64,000 nucleotides of DNA. Source: Kudoa neothunni (lineage: Eukaryota; Cnidaria). The stretch's first letter is position 1. Every line of letters starts with the position of its first letter. The stretch spans positions 2,976,001-3,040,000 of the forward strand of contig OZ199838.1 in assembly GCA_964304625.1 (NCBI GenBank). Direction: 5' to 3'. The notes under the pieces are model-generated. The model searched no databases. It was not told the DNA's origin and was given only the letters and a program-made list of their open reading frames with translations. This document shows, one piece after another, positions 1 to 12,443 of the stretch. Both the position numbers and the translations under genes were made by a program.

Positions 1-640
1 TTTCAATACCTGAATCCAATGTAGAATTCGAATACATGTGTTGTTCAGCAAGACAACGGTATTCTAGCGTTAAAAACAAACCAGTGAAAGAGGAAAAATC
101 TTTGATGATTAAATAAAATGAATAATCATTTGTTCGGGTTTACTTAAAAGTTGGAGTTTTCACAAACGGAGTAACAACTACCCATCGAACATGTCTCTAA
201 GTAGTTCACTAGAACCAGCGTTGTCAATAGTGTCAGATATTATTTTTAAATGTATTATATTCCCCGATTCTTTAATTCATGGTCTTTTAAAGATGTAATA
301 ATCATAAAACGCTCTTTCATAAGTAAAAAGTTATCGCAAATTCACAAAAAATGAAAATTAATTTAATCCGTTCCCACAAATCCAATAAATAACTATTGTT
401 ATTCCCATTTACGCGAAAAATGCATAGCTTTTATTTATAAAACATGGAAAAAAAATTAAATATAGTAATAAAAATAAAATATAGGATAAGTATTTTTTGG
501 TTGTCATACGATAGGTTATAAATTTTTCTCTTTCGATGACGTTCGCACAATTTGATTGAGCAACTCTTCTTTGTGTTCCCAACTGGATTTGGTTCTGAAT
601 TGGCTGTATTTTCTAAGATGAAAAACATATTTAAAGTTAA
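1..640. other. AT-rich flank, no supported gene
   Basis: I see no supported coding region. A 65-codon minus-strand frame at 431-628 lies just downstream of the pogo/Tigger C-terminal remnant and could be its eroded 3' part, but it has no motif I can name. Confidence 0.5.
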
Positions 641-1036
641 TTACTTTTTCCTTCGTTTTAAAACTCTTCTGGAGTGATTCATAACGGTATCGTTAAAAAT
701 GTCTACTGTTCTATTCGCCAATAATGTATACGGATGGAATGCTTCCACAAAAAGGTTCACTTGACACCACTTAGCACAAACTTCTTTTATGATAGAACTT
801 TGAGTTTTCTCGTTTTCTTCGTCCTCTTCAGACAACTTTTCGTCAAACAATCCCCTTTGCTCTTCACGTACATGTATTAGCTGTTCGAACATTAACTCAG
901 CCGAATGATTCCCCACTAGTTCCCCGATGTTTACATTCTCCATCTTGTACCCCATAATTTTCCCCATTGAAATAATACCTTCAATTGACGCATTTTCAAT
1001 GATAATAGTATCCCTAGTTTTTGTGTACAAGGTCAA
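641..1036 (-). pseudogene. pogo/Tigger-type transposase, C-terminal remnant
   Basis: An open frame of 131 codons. It contains an acidic stretch (EKLSEEDEENEK, about residues 67-78) followed by KEVCAKWCQVNLFVEAFHP and then NRTVDIFNDTVMNHSRR with a basic end. This order (Trp-rich helix, His-Pro, then a 'FND.VM.H.R.VL..R' tail) is what I remember from the C-terminus of Tigger/pogo-like (CENP-B-type) transposases of animals, downstream of the DDE domain. No DDE domain or HTH is visible next to it, so this is a fragment. GC content is higher than in the surrounding DNA. Family assignment rests on motif memory, not on a search; a domesticated host exon is possible but less likely. Confidence 0.5.
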
Positions 1037-1039
1037 ACC

Positions 1040-1531
1040 CCTGGCGAAACTTTTTAGGTTGTGGAGTGTTGGCTGGTTAGGCCTTCACCATTAACACTTT
1101 AGGCACCGCAGTGTCATATTATATTAAGGAGATTTACGTTTATGCGGTAGTATGGGATTATAACCCATTAAAGTTAAACATTCTCGTTCCGGAGCAACCA
1201 CCACCCCAACCATACCCTGAACTAACCCAGAATCAGTCTGTAACGTCGTCTGAATTCGGGTATCAACTCTACGAAAACTCCCTACTGGATTTTATTTCGA
1301 TCCTGTAGTACCCCCAGCGTTCATGAGTTTATGAGCGCCCGAGTTCTACCCTTCCACCAGTTCCCCTCCCACCTGCAAGCAAGACCACGATAAATCGTAG
1401 ATCCTTGCGATTACTACAGCCTTCCTATTTAATTTCGGATTAGGAGTACAGGAACGCCCGCATTAGGCTTGAACTCGCAACCTCAAGGTATGTGATCTCG
1501 ACCTAACACCACTATGACATAATTTCCGGGC
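1040..1531 (-). repeat. tRNA-related SINE-like segment
   Basis: This stretch is clearly GC-richer than its surroundings. On the minus strand it opens at 1,531 with a 76-nt tRNA-like head (1,456-1,531). The ends GCCCGGA and TGCGGGC pair at 6 of 7 positions, there is an A-box-like TAGTGGTGTTAGG and a B-box-like GTTCAAGCC. The interior does not fold into proper D and T stems, so it is not a working tRNA. About 400 nt of non-coding, moderately GC-rich body follow towards 1,040. A tRNA-derived head plus an unrelated body is the usual SINE plan. No second copy is seen here, so copy number and exact ends are unknown. Confidence 0.4.
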
Positions 1532-3786
1532 TATTACAGTATCCGTAACTGTCTCGGATAAGCTTCCTTCAGGGCGACGTTATGGTACACACTCTGCTCA
1601 AAATTTCCTCCATTTCGAATGTTGAAGTCAAGGTTCCTTATGTCGTCTGACTCCAAGCAGTAATGTTAAAGAAGACGGCTACTTGATTTTAACCTCTAAA
1701 CTTCATTTATTTTCGCCGATTCTTTCATGATAATGTTTTACAATTTGAATATTGGACAGTGTCGTTCAATTCCCCAAAAAATTAATTATAAATTTTAAGA
1801 AAACTTAGGATTAATCCCCAGTTGTGTTATTTAAGTCTGGATTTTATTAAGATTTAAATGTTCATTTCCTATTCGTACCATGTATACTTCATAGTTACAC
1901 ACTTTTCATTGTACATAATGATTCAGATATTTTTCCCCTGGTCGGGTGGAATAATCCGCGTTAATAGTAGAAAATATTAGAGGTAATAAGGTAGGATGTG
2001 GCACCTCAAAAACACTCTTCTACGCATAGTTTTTCGGCCGATTCTTTCGAGATTGTTTATAATAAAATTAATAAATACCGAGAGAAAGAATTCAAATAAT
2101 TATAATATCATCTAATTTTTTTAAAAAATTCCTAATACAACATAATCGATACATGTGAAATCTTCGTTAAATTCCCAATAACCAATGAAAACACATTTTA
2201 TTTTCTTTGTACTAACTTCTAAATTGATTATTCACCTTAATATCAATTTTAGTAATGGATTATTTCAAAATTATACGACTCAGCCGTTTAATTAAGCCGT
2301 ACACATCTTACTTTAAATTATCTTCTCTATTTTTTTTGTACACTGACTTTGAACTTTTCAAAATAACAGTACGATCAATTATTACTTACTTTAGTTTATA
2401 AATTTTTTTAGTTAATTTATCTTAATTATAAAAAAAGTTATAATTATTACATCATCCAAATTTTACCATGAAATTTTTATAGTGATAATATAAGCAATTT
2501 TTGAACTGCATTACATTTAATAATTCTAAAAAAATGTTGTATCAATTAATTAGTTTTTGAAGAATCATTTTTCATAAACGATATTTAGACAGAATAAAAC
2601 GAGCAATATGAATTGTTATTTAATAGTATATTGTTGAAAATAAATTATACGTGTCATATGTTTTGATACATATGGTCCTTAATTTTGATGTCAAATCGTT
2701 TTTTTTCAAATAATAATTTTATTTTAAATCTTCTGTCATAATTTATAAAATATTTGAGGAAATTTACAAATAATTGTGGTTTTTCTATATTTCTATATTT
2801 TACTCTTTACAAGTTGGTTTCACACTATTTTATAATTTAACATTAGTTCTTTATTCGAAATAAATTGTTATAAAAATTATTTAAACGAAGCAGTTACTAC
2901 GACATATAATTTGATAAAATGATAAATAATTGGCATTCTATTGTTTTAAAAATTTTTATTTAATGAGCCGGTCACTGGACCGATAATTTTTTTGCTTTCG
3001 TGAAGGATTATTTTGTCGATTTCCAGGGGTTGCACTATAGATGATTTTACACTTAGCGTTACGCTTTATTTCAAATTAAAATATCTGAAGAAGAAGTTCA
3101 CCAAAGGAAATTTATACTTATAAATTATGAAAATTCATTCTTAAAGTTCGTTAAATACAGAAGTTAAGGCTAAAGAGAACATGCCAACAATTTATGAATG
3201 TAAACATATTTTAAAATGGTATGCTTCAGTTAAGACCAATATTTAGATTTTTTTATTATTATTAGCGATATCCAACGCTAAGCTATCATTACAAATGCTT
3301 TCTATACATATTTTATTATTTTTTAATACATAAATTAATATTTAACAAAAAGTCATCAATTTGACTAATTTTTCTTATTTTTAGTGTATTAATAGTCGTA
3401 CATAAAAATAAAATCTCATCTAGGTACAATTGCTTTATTCAAACATCAAATGGAGAGCTGTAATACATTATCTGAAATTAAAGGAATTGAGCAGATTTGT
3501 AAAAAAAGTTTGATGACTTTAATTTTCAAAAATCGCACTTTGAATTTTTAAAATCGGAAAAATAGTTTTCATTCCGTCTGAAAATATTACATATTTACTT
3601 TAATCAACTCTGTTCATCGCTTTCCGGAAATAATATTTTCTTCTGCCGGAATTATTAAAACGGTCAGAAGAAATGGAATGTTATGCTCTACTCTAAATGG
3701 TCTTATTCGAATACGTGAATAATTCAATACATCGACTAAGAGATTTAATAACCTTGAGGTTTCTGGATCGATTATAAATTTACGCA

Positions 3787-3813
<27 letters not shown>
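3787..3813. repeat. (TA)n microsatellite
   Basis: An uninterrupted run of TA dinucleotides, about 13 units. Confidence 0.95.
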
Positions 3814-3819
<6 letters not shown>

Positions 3820-6524
3820 CATAAGGTTTTCTTTTACAAAAATTTTCGATATGGCCGAATTGGGGTTGGCCACATTGGTGAAATAATTACAGAGGATGTT
3901 TTTCGCTTAATTCTACATGTTTCTGAGGATGAATAAATTTTGAATCATTTTTGGAATTTTTTGATTTGACGCGGATTTTTTTTGTTGAATACGAAAGCGT
4001 ATCTAATTGGAGTAGGCCATTATATGAAACTAGCATATATACCCAGCTTTGTTTGGTTGTGTGTGATGGAAAATTTTAACTTTTAGTTTTATTTTTCTAT
4101 TTAATTGTTACATTATTAAGATTGTCATTATTTTTGCATTGTGATGATTTAAATAGACAAAATTATGCGCATATTTTTTATTCAAATATAAGTAGAGGTA
4201 TCGAGGGAAATTAACGAGTATTTTTAAGTTTATTTTACAAATTATTGACCAAAAATACAATGACCCTAATTTTATGAGCAATGTAATTAATGATTAAAGT
4301 TCGTTTATTTACTAAACAAAGTCATTAAGTAACTTAAGTAGGACTTTCAGTTCTGTTCAAAATTTTTGCGATAAGAATTAATCCTTCTAGTTATAAAATT
4401 TATTATTAGCCTACAAACGATAAAAAAAAATAAAATCGACCTAAGATGCGTCAGAAATAAAAATATTAAATTCTTACTCCTTTTTTTTGCGATTTTATAA
4501 TAATGCCAATGATATTTTAAAAAGCTGTGAGCGATAACTTACGTATTCACTATTTTTAAATAATTGAAACCTTTCTTTTTATCAAGAACACTTACTGGTT
4601 CAAAAATATACACATTTAATTAATAAAATACGATTAAATCTAAAATGTAAAGGTGTTCTTGATTTGAAGAATTACAGTAATGCTTAAATATCAACTGGTT
4701 TTTCTCGAAGGAATGCATCCGTTTAAATACAAACGTAATGTTTAGTTTCTTAAAAAAAATTTTTTGTATTGAATTATTCTTAGATTAACGAAAACTTTGT
4801 GAAAATATCGATTAGATCGAATATACCAAAAATTTCTTTATTAACTTACATGGCACATGGCACGTATTGAAAGTGGATTATATTTTGTGCAAGAGTAATC
4901 GTGAATATAAATACTTAAACTGCGTATAGAATGAGGTGTCGCATATTTTCATGCAGCTTTTATATCATAATGAATTATTTTTAGCGAGAAGAAAATTATT
5001 GATTGATTTGAATATTAACCTTAAGGTCTGGGTGGGGGTAAGGAATAATTAGGTTAATAAGATCTTAAAGATAATTTAAAAAATTATCTCATCAAATATT
5101 GAGACTTATCGAATTAGATATGCCCAGTTGTTTTACAAGAAAGTATAGGAAAACCAAAAAATGAGTACAAACTTATCGAAAAGGCGAATATAGTTTAAAT
5201 CTCAATCGATATATTTGATAAAAAGAAATTTTCACATCTCAGGAATTCCAATGGAGCATAATTTTCATTTAAGAAGTTATCACAAAAATATAATTATTTG
5301 AAAACACTACACACATCTTACATAGTTTATAGAATGCATATAGAGACCAAAAATATTCCCCACATGGCAACAACTTGTAATCTCAAATTATGTGTTATAT
5401 TTAAAATGATCATAATTTATTTTGCTTAACTATAACCTTAACGCCTGTAAAGAGAAAACGCATCCCAAATAGCTTGTTTATGCTTCAAAATATAAGGGAA
5501 ATGCAACAACACTTGTAAATGTGACGTTAATAATTTTGTCTTAAGATTTCTCCGAACAGGCATATGCAAAATTTTTAGAACATTCTATACCATAATTAAG
5601 AGACTCTTATTCTATATAGTGAGTAAAAAGTTCATTTTAATTCGTTATCACTCCCAAGCAAACCAATATCGATATTATGCAGGTTTTTTTAATCTGCTTA
5701 TTGATACAGGCAACTAGAAGATTCCTTACTTCTGATACCAATATTTATTATGTAAGCAATTACAAGTGAATTAGCGATTTTTTGTAACAGTATCATCTTT
5801 CCAAATGTATGCTAAAAGCTGTATTTAAAGAGAGTTTCTCTATGGCACATGCATACGAACACACACACAAAGACAGACATAAGAGCGTTCGATACACATT
5901 TATATATACATAAATTTGTACACATATTTGTTATATATAGGGTTTCTAATACATTGTACTTCTTGAATTGTCCATATTACTATATATAATTTTTTGGGGT
6001 AATCAATTTTAATGAAAATGCACATATAACCATCTGACATATATACAAAAATTCCATAAAAAATTTATAAACTAAAAATACCATCGATAAACCTATATAA
6101 CTACATTTAAAGTTAAAATAGCATTTTTATAAAATAGAAAATATGATGTTTTTGTGAAATATGCGCGTAATCTATTTTATAATTTATCCAATTAGGATTG
6201 TTATATTTCAATAGAAAAAAATCTAATTAGTGACAATGAATAAGTTTAGAGTTAATAAGTGGGAATAACAAGAGAATATTCAATGTGTTATGGTGACACA
6301 ACATTCCCCAATATTTAATTAAAGTAAAACTATGTTAATAAGAAAACATTTTTTCGTTTTGCGCCCGTATGCTTGGTCAATGGATATGTCCATATTTTCG
6401 AGTCAACTTGTATTATTTTAACTATTCTACCCAATAAATGGAAAAACTTGTTTCTAAATTAAGTAAACAATCGAAATAAGCGGAAATTACAAATAAACGC
6501 GCGAGCATGTCATTATTTAGGTTC

Positions 6525-6597
6525 GATTAATCGGAACCTCGCTATCCGGAAAGAAAATCTCCGACCCCAAATGTTTCGGATAATCGAGATTCGACTG
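6525..6597. repeat. pogo/Tigger-type terminal inverted repeat, single end
   Basis: Read on the minus strand from 6,597 the sequence begins CAGTCGAATCTCGATTATCC, next to a TA dinucleotide (6,598-6,599). This is the typical start of Tigger/pogo elements, which use CAG termini and TA target duplications. A related block with GGAACCTCGCTATCCGG lies further in. The partner end was not found nearby, so this is a solo end or part of a heavily eroded element lying to the left. Confidence 0.6.
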
Positions 6598-8417
6598 TAG
6601 CGAGATAAGATATCACATATCTTATGAAATCGATAAAAAACTTTTCGCACACGCGCGCAATAGAATATGAATTAGTAGCAGTCACCCATAGTGTGAATAA
6701 AATTTTCCTATAAATTGAGATATATTAAATCTAACTAGATAGATTTTTTTAGTTATAAATATAATCCGTCACATTTAATTTTGTAAGAATTAATAATTTC
6801 GTAATTTGTACATTTTCTAGTTAATAATCATCCTAAAGTCCAGTTTGGGGGATAATCTATCCGATATAATTAATTAATTGCTCCTAATAAAGAGCGTTGT
6901 GACTGAAAAAATTCTTACTACTAAAAATAGTTACATTGCTCCAATCAAGTAAAAATGTGAACAAAAAAACGCTTTGAGTGCGGAGAAATTTTCAATGTTC
7001 TACCTGCCTGAACAATAACTATCAATAATAACTTATTGCCAAATTATTATTGAGCGGAGTATAAATATACAAATAAAGTAAATCTTTTAATGCACGATTT
7101 ATAGTCACATTTATATTTCCTCACGACGAAATATAGAAGCTGTTGTTAAACATTGGGATTACGGTATTCACTACACTGTCATATATTTGATCACGAGAAT
7201 AATTTATTTACAAAATTTTTCGGAACCACATACAACAATCACTTTTTCTTCATTTAAAACTTGAAATTTTTCAAAAGTTTTATGGCGTATTAATCGCTCC
7301 AACTAACCCCGAAGTTGATTTGAAGAATTTAAATGGTACCTGATGAGGGATTAATTCAGCTAATCACTATTATTGAATTCATATGCACTCCCATGTAATG
7401 ATTATAATCCAGATTACAATTGACGTAATCTTTTAATTGTCTAGTGAGAAAATGGAATGGGATTATTTATATTAATATGTGTTAAGATATTTATTGTTAG
7501 AGAATTAATTCATTACAACATTTGAATAAGGATAAAATAAAGCTATGCGTACACACACTTTAAATGGAGTCAAACGACATTGCCGCTCTCGTTCATGATG
7601 TACAATATTTGTCATCTGGATATAATTATGTCATTAAAATAAATTTTTCCTAAATTCGTCCAACAAAAATTTTAGTTTTACTCGACGTAAAATCAAACTT
7701 GTTGATATCACGCATGCTCGTAAGATCGCATGCCATCACGTGTATTAGTTTGGTTGGCGGTTAGATGTTGAATCTGTGTTCAGTTAGCAATTTCACATGG
7801 TTTGTGAACATTTTTTTATTCTTTTGATAAAAAACAAACCTAACCACAAAGTCAAGAAGATTTTCGTAGTCAAATATTATGCCTGTAATATTTACATTGA
7901 ATGTTAATATTTGGTGATGGAGTTATCATTTTAGTAATACTGGGACCACACAATAGAATCTCAAGTCAATATCAAATTGTTTCCACTTGTGCATCAACTG
8001 TGAAACCTTCTTCCAGACATATTAGGTAACGTCAATTTTTAATTTCATCAATAAACTTCATCTTAATACTTTAAATTTGTTGCAATTAGTCTTGAAAGTG
8101 CTAAACCTTATTAAAATTATATTTAATCAGAAATTGTAATAATTTTATTTTTCTGAATTTTTATATTTTTTAACTGTAGAAAGATAGTTTCTTATTGTGG
8201 TGCGGCCAGTTAAAAATTTATTCACCCAATTGAATGATTATTTTCGCACGTAATTTTTCTAATAGAAATATTTCTCAAATTAAATTTGAATCTACGCCAG
8301 GTTATAAAATAAATAGGAAATTGTGGTGTTAAATTGAGACAACATTGTTTGCCTCAATGGGAATTCATGCAATTATAATAATAGATGATGAGAAACAGCT
8401 ATTTAATTAAAGAAATA

Positions 8418-10457
8418 TTAACCTTTTAAATAATTGGAAAATTTACACCCTCCGAGTAAAATAGAGGAATTTTTTACCTCACATTTTTTTTTCATCAAAC
8501 AATTTAGAATATAAAAATAATTATTTTTGTAAATTTGGAAGAATTTTTATCGATTAAATTCAAAATTATAAACAAATGTTTCTAACTAAGCTTGCACGGA
8601 CCCGCTTGCGCACAAATCAATATTTATCACCTGGTGTAGAATGATTATTGACAATACGTTTACAAGACACTTAATTATTTTCTAATCTAGGAAAGATTTT
8701 AAGCAGCATTAGAATTATTTTGTTAAATATGCGAACAGAAGAATAACATTAAGAATAAGACAACATTGACAAAAAGTTATCAATTAAAACAAACATGATT
8801 GGAATGAAATTCGCAGCAAGATGAAGCACAAATGTCGCATTTTATTTCGGTTTTCTATCATACTTCCCATCACATAATCGACATCTCCTTTAACTACTTT
8901 GTCCAATTATAACAGATATAGCAGATAACAGATATAGCAGATAACAGATAACAAATAACAGAGGAGTCTTCACTAACTGCCATATTTTGTTTCCGTCTCA
9001 GAAGCAGTCGATGTGTCAATTGGGTTGCAATCATGTTTAAAAATTCCCTCCTGAGTAATTTTGAAGAAGGGAATAAATTTTTGTGTATACAAAACGTATT
9101 GATCAGACTAATATCAACTATATTAAAGAAAACAATTAACGGCAAACGACAAGTCATTCGTCTAACATTTATTGCTGTCAATAATCTGGAAATCGTATCA
9201 ACTCTGCCTTTTACTGCATTATAAGGCGTTATAAGGTATTATGATGCATTATGACGTGGGGTTTAAATGGCATTTCGGTTGATATTTGAGTGTTTGTTGA
9301 GGAGTAACAAAGCATATATCTTAGTATCATTTTTTTGTTGTTAAAAACAAAAAGAGATGCATGAAGGGAGTCGTTCTATGTGGTCTCAAATATGACAGTA
9401 TCTCCCTTTTATTTGAACGCATTGTTCCAACAATCGTAAGTTTTTTTGTAACAATTCATCCGCTAACTCAATTGACGTGAAAAAATTGTCGCATACCACA
9501 TTTCCACTAGAACGTTCACATCCCTCGTAACATTTTGAGATCGCTTTCCCAAATATTCAATCACATTGAAAATAAAAGTTGACTTTTGTTCGCAACTATT
9601 AAAAAAAGCGTTAGGCCATATTTTGACGACTTTTTTGACATATGTTGTTTGAATTTACAACAATCTCTAAAAGCCGAAAGTTGCTCGTCGAAAAAAAAAT
9701 CCTCAAAAGGTCGAAATGAAAAACTTTCTTGATTTGTTTGAATCTATTTAAAGAAAATAGATCACGATAAACTTGTCTTCCCTATTCTAACCAAAACAAT
9801 TCTTTGACTGGTTGTTGATTATCGTCAAATATTCCCATTAACAATAAACATCCGATGAATCCATCGAATTCTACAGTATCTAATTGCTTCCAAGCATCAC
9901 CAGAAATTTTTTGCCACATTGATTTGTATATTTTAAAATTTAATCATACATTTCCTAGCGAAAAAACACTTTAAACGTATCAATAACTTCAGATACATTC
10001 TGCAAAACGAAAGATGAAACACCAACACGAATGGTCAAAATATTTTCGGCTGCAGTTCTAGAAGTCGAGGGTTTTTCAATTGTCTAAAAGGTTCCATTCT
10101 TATCTATTAAAGAGTCAGATGGATCATTGATTTCAACTTCCGAATTATCTGATAGCTTATCATGCATAATGGAATAACCCATGTCTGAAGTATCAGTATC
10201 AGAACAGCTGCCGCTATATTCACTCGAGCTCATTTCACCAAAGTTTGATGACACACGCCGATTGCAAAATGTCCAGTAATGTTTGTTGATTTAAACAATA
10301 ATTCGTCGACAAAAGTGTATCAAATTGAACAAAAAGGTATTATTTTTTATTCGGAATAATTTAGTCTAAAAAAATTTTACTCTTAGATTTGAGGTAAAAA
10401 ATTAAAGATTAAATAGGCCTGAGGTATAAAAATACCCCATTTTACTTGGCGGGTTAA
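8418..10457 (-). mobile_element. piggyBac DNA transposon fossil, end to end
   Basis: Both borders carry the piggyBac target site TTAA (8,418-8,421 and 10,454-10,457), giving an element of about 2.03 kb. The right end, read inward, starts CCCGCCAAGTAAAATGGGG. The left end has the equivalent CCCTCCGAGTAAAATAG block only after a spacer of about 26 nt. Such asymmetric ends are known in the family. The transposase is on the minus strand, from an acidic N-terminus near 10,240 (MSSSEYSGS-like) to 8,894. The best preserved part is a 95-codon frame (8,894-9,181) with RLPLIVFFNIVDISLINTF, the conserved C-terminal piggyBac helix region. Near 9,430-9,490 the DNFFTS-like block with ELADELLQKNL is readable. 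Stops and frame changes interrupt the rest, so it is dead. The usual C-terminal Cys-rich finger is not obvious. Confidence 0.88.
8911..8962. repeat. short degenerate tandem repeat (CAGATA family)
   Basis: Five to six imperfect units of the form CAGATAACAGATATAG. It lies inside the piggyBac element at the end of the transposase frame and looks like replication slippage. Confidence 0.8.
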
Positions 10458-10594
10458 AGCTTCTTATTCTGTAATGTTGGGATAAGGATAATATTTTGGT
10501 TGTCACAAGCAACATGCTCTTTAAATAAGATTAAAAGACATATTTTATGCCAAAATACTTCTTTTTGCGTCGGTTCATTTTTAAATAACACATT

Positions 10595-10847
10595 TCATTT
10601 TTCAACTTGTTTCAATTTATCCTCCATGCTTACAATTAAACTTTGATAACTAATTGAATATTTTTTGAACGTGTAGATAAAGATAAATTGGTTGAGTGGT
10701 TTATGCCCTAATGGGAAAATATTGTACGACTTGCACCATCTAATGAATTTCATAACAGCGCCTAACTCTAATTTTTGGTTGGAAAATTTATACTGGGTTT
10801 TTATTGACTCGTTTTGTGGAATTATATTGAATGAAATAAAAACAAAT
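10595..10847 (-). other. possible coding exon, unrecognised
   Basis: On the minus strand an acceptor-like TTCAATAG at 10,848-10,855 is followed by 83 open codons ending at a TGA (10,595-10,597). The frame contains LGAVMKFIRWCKSYNIFPLG. It is on the same strand as the two paralogous genes downstream but does not resemble them. In DNA this AT-rich a few frames of this length are expected by chance in 64 kb, and no upstream exon could be joined with confidence. Confidence 0.22.
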
Positions 10848-12332
10848 CTATTGAATTAATATAAAAATTAAATTCATCTTTTTTTAGATCCTAATGTAAC
10901 ACTATAATAAGTTGTACGAATAATCTTTTTTGCCTAATTAATTGAATGTTAATTTGGACGCCTATTTAATTCAAATATTTTAATTAATTATCAAGTGACT
11001 TGTATTGAAATGAATTAAATTTTGGAAACAAGTCATTTCTGCCTTCTTAGATATCTTAACAGAGGAAGTTTTATGCATGATTTTGAGTATACAGATTTCA
11101 CTTTCAAACTATTACGATGTAGTTTTGTTTTATGTTGATATGCTAACAAAACGAGGTTGTTTTAATTATTTTACATTTATAATATTTGAAGGAAATGATT
11201 TTATAGAATATATTTTGGTAATGCTACGTTCAAGAAATCTCCCATAAAAACTGTGTTACTTTCGGATTAATCCCCAATAGAGCTCATATCACAGTTTATT
11301 ATTTGAAATGTGGGGATATTAAAATATAGACTACCGTATCAACTATTACTTGATATTTATTATGTATCAAAATATTTTGCTATACTCTTTAAAAGCATAA
11401 TTTGTTCTTCTGTTTGTTAATAAAGCGATGATAGTAAACTATCTAACTTTGTCACTTAAATGGGATTAAAGTATTTCGTATAATTTAATAGTGCTAAATA
11501 GCAACTTTTTCCTAGTTGGTAAAGTCAGAGTTTATTTTAAGATTTATTGTCTAATTTCAAAAATATCTAAATATGTTGTTTATTCGTTAGTTTTATGTGT
11601 CAAAAATAACTCAGGCTTAAGGAGGTTATGCTTCTGTATTGAATGATATAATTGAAAATGAATAACTCTAGGTATTTAATCGAGCTAGTTCTTGTATATC
11701 TTAATAGTTCACGTAGAGATACTCCGTTCAAATATTAATAAATAATTTCACAATAGGTTCTCTTTGGTTTCTTTAGTAACAATTAAATATCTCTCGAATA
11801 AAATTTAAAACCAGGATTGAAGATATCAAGTTAAGTGCTTCTAATTGAATGGCACCAATGTTGTTCATATATTGTTGCTGTAGTTGACTATTATTCCTTT
11901 CACCAAAACCAAACAAATATTAAGGTTTGCAGTCTGTGAAGCTGTATCAGGCAACAGGGCTTATTAATTTATTAATGTGAGAATATTGCAGTTTCAAGTC
12001 CTTTTTTCTAATTTATGATACCAACAAAAAATCTTATTTTTTGTGCCGTGGGGCTTTATGCGATTAACCGAAGTGAACATTTTCAACAATATTCTGATTT
12101 AACTATAATATTATTGATTATGAAATAATATAGTGCACAGTCGTGTGTAGAAGTTTAATACCAAATAACCGATTGCGAATCGATAACGATGCCAATATTT
12201 TTCTAAATTTCGTTATTTACAATTTAGACGTGAAATTTTCATTCTAAAACCTAATGTAATCTTTGGAGAATTGTCTAACTCAATTAAGATAAGATTGTTA
12301 GTTTTTTAGCATTTTTTTAATTGAAGGATATT
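10848..12332. other. AT-rich intergenic stretch
   Basis: Nothing I can support. The plus strand is T- and G-biased. Short minus-strand frames, for example near 11,000-11,090, are not distinguishable from chance. Confidence 0.4.
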
Positions 12333-12338
12333 TTTATT
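12333..12338 (-). promoter_or_regulatory. candidate polyadenylation signal
   Basis: AATAAA on the minus strand about 105 nt past the stop codon of the eight-exon gene that ends at 12,444. Position and strand fit, but the motif is frequent in such AT-rich DNA. Confidence 0.4.
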
Positions 12339-12443
12339 TGTTATAATTATGTAATTAAATTAGACTGATAAAAGTAATTTTTTTGAAAAATTCAGTGTAT
12401 AATTATTAATGGATGATATATCGTTTTCTGTAAAGGAATCTCT

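Larger units (their letters stand above)
1532..8417. other. long AT-rich intergenic stretch
   Basis: No open frame or motif I can support over almost 7 kb. It holds a (TA)n microsatellite at 3,787-3,813 and an isolated pogo-like terminus at about 6,525-6,597. The rest looks like neutral AT-rich DNA. Very short exons like those at 12-19 kb would be easy to miss here. Confidence 0.5.

Noticed and set aside
1456-1531. Functional tRNA gene
   Set aside because: The acceptor ends pair, but the D and T stems do not form; better explained as the head of a tRNA-derived repeat.
8911-8962. CRISPR-like or regulatory repeat array
   Set aside because: Units are short and contiguous without spacers and lie inside a piggyBac fossil; simple slippage.
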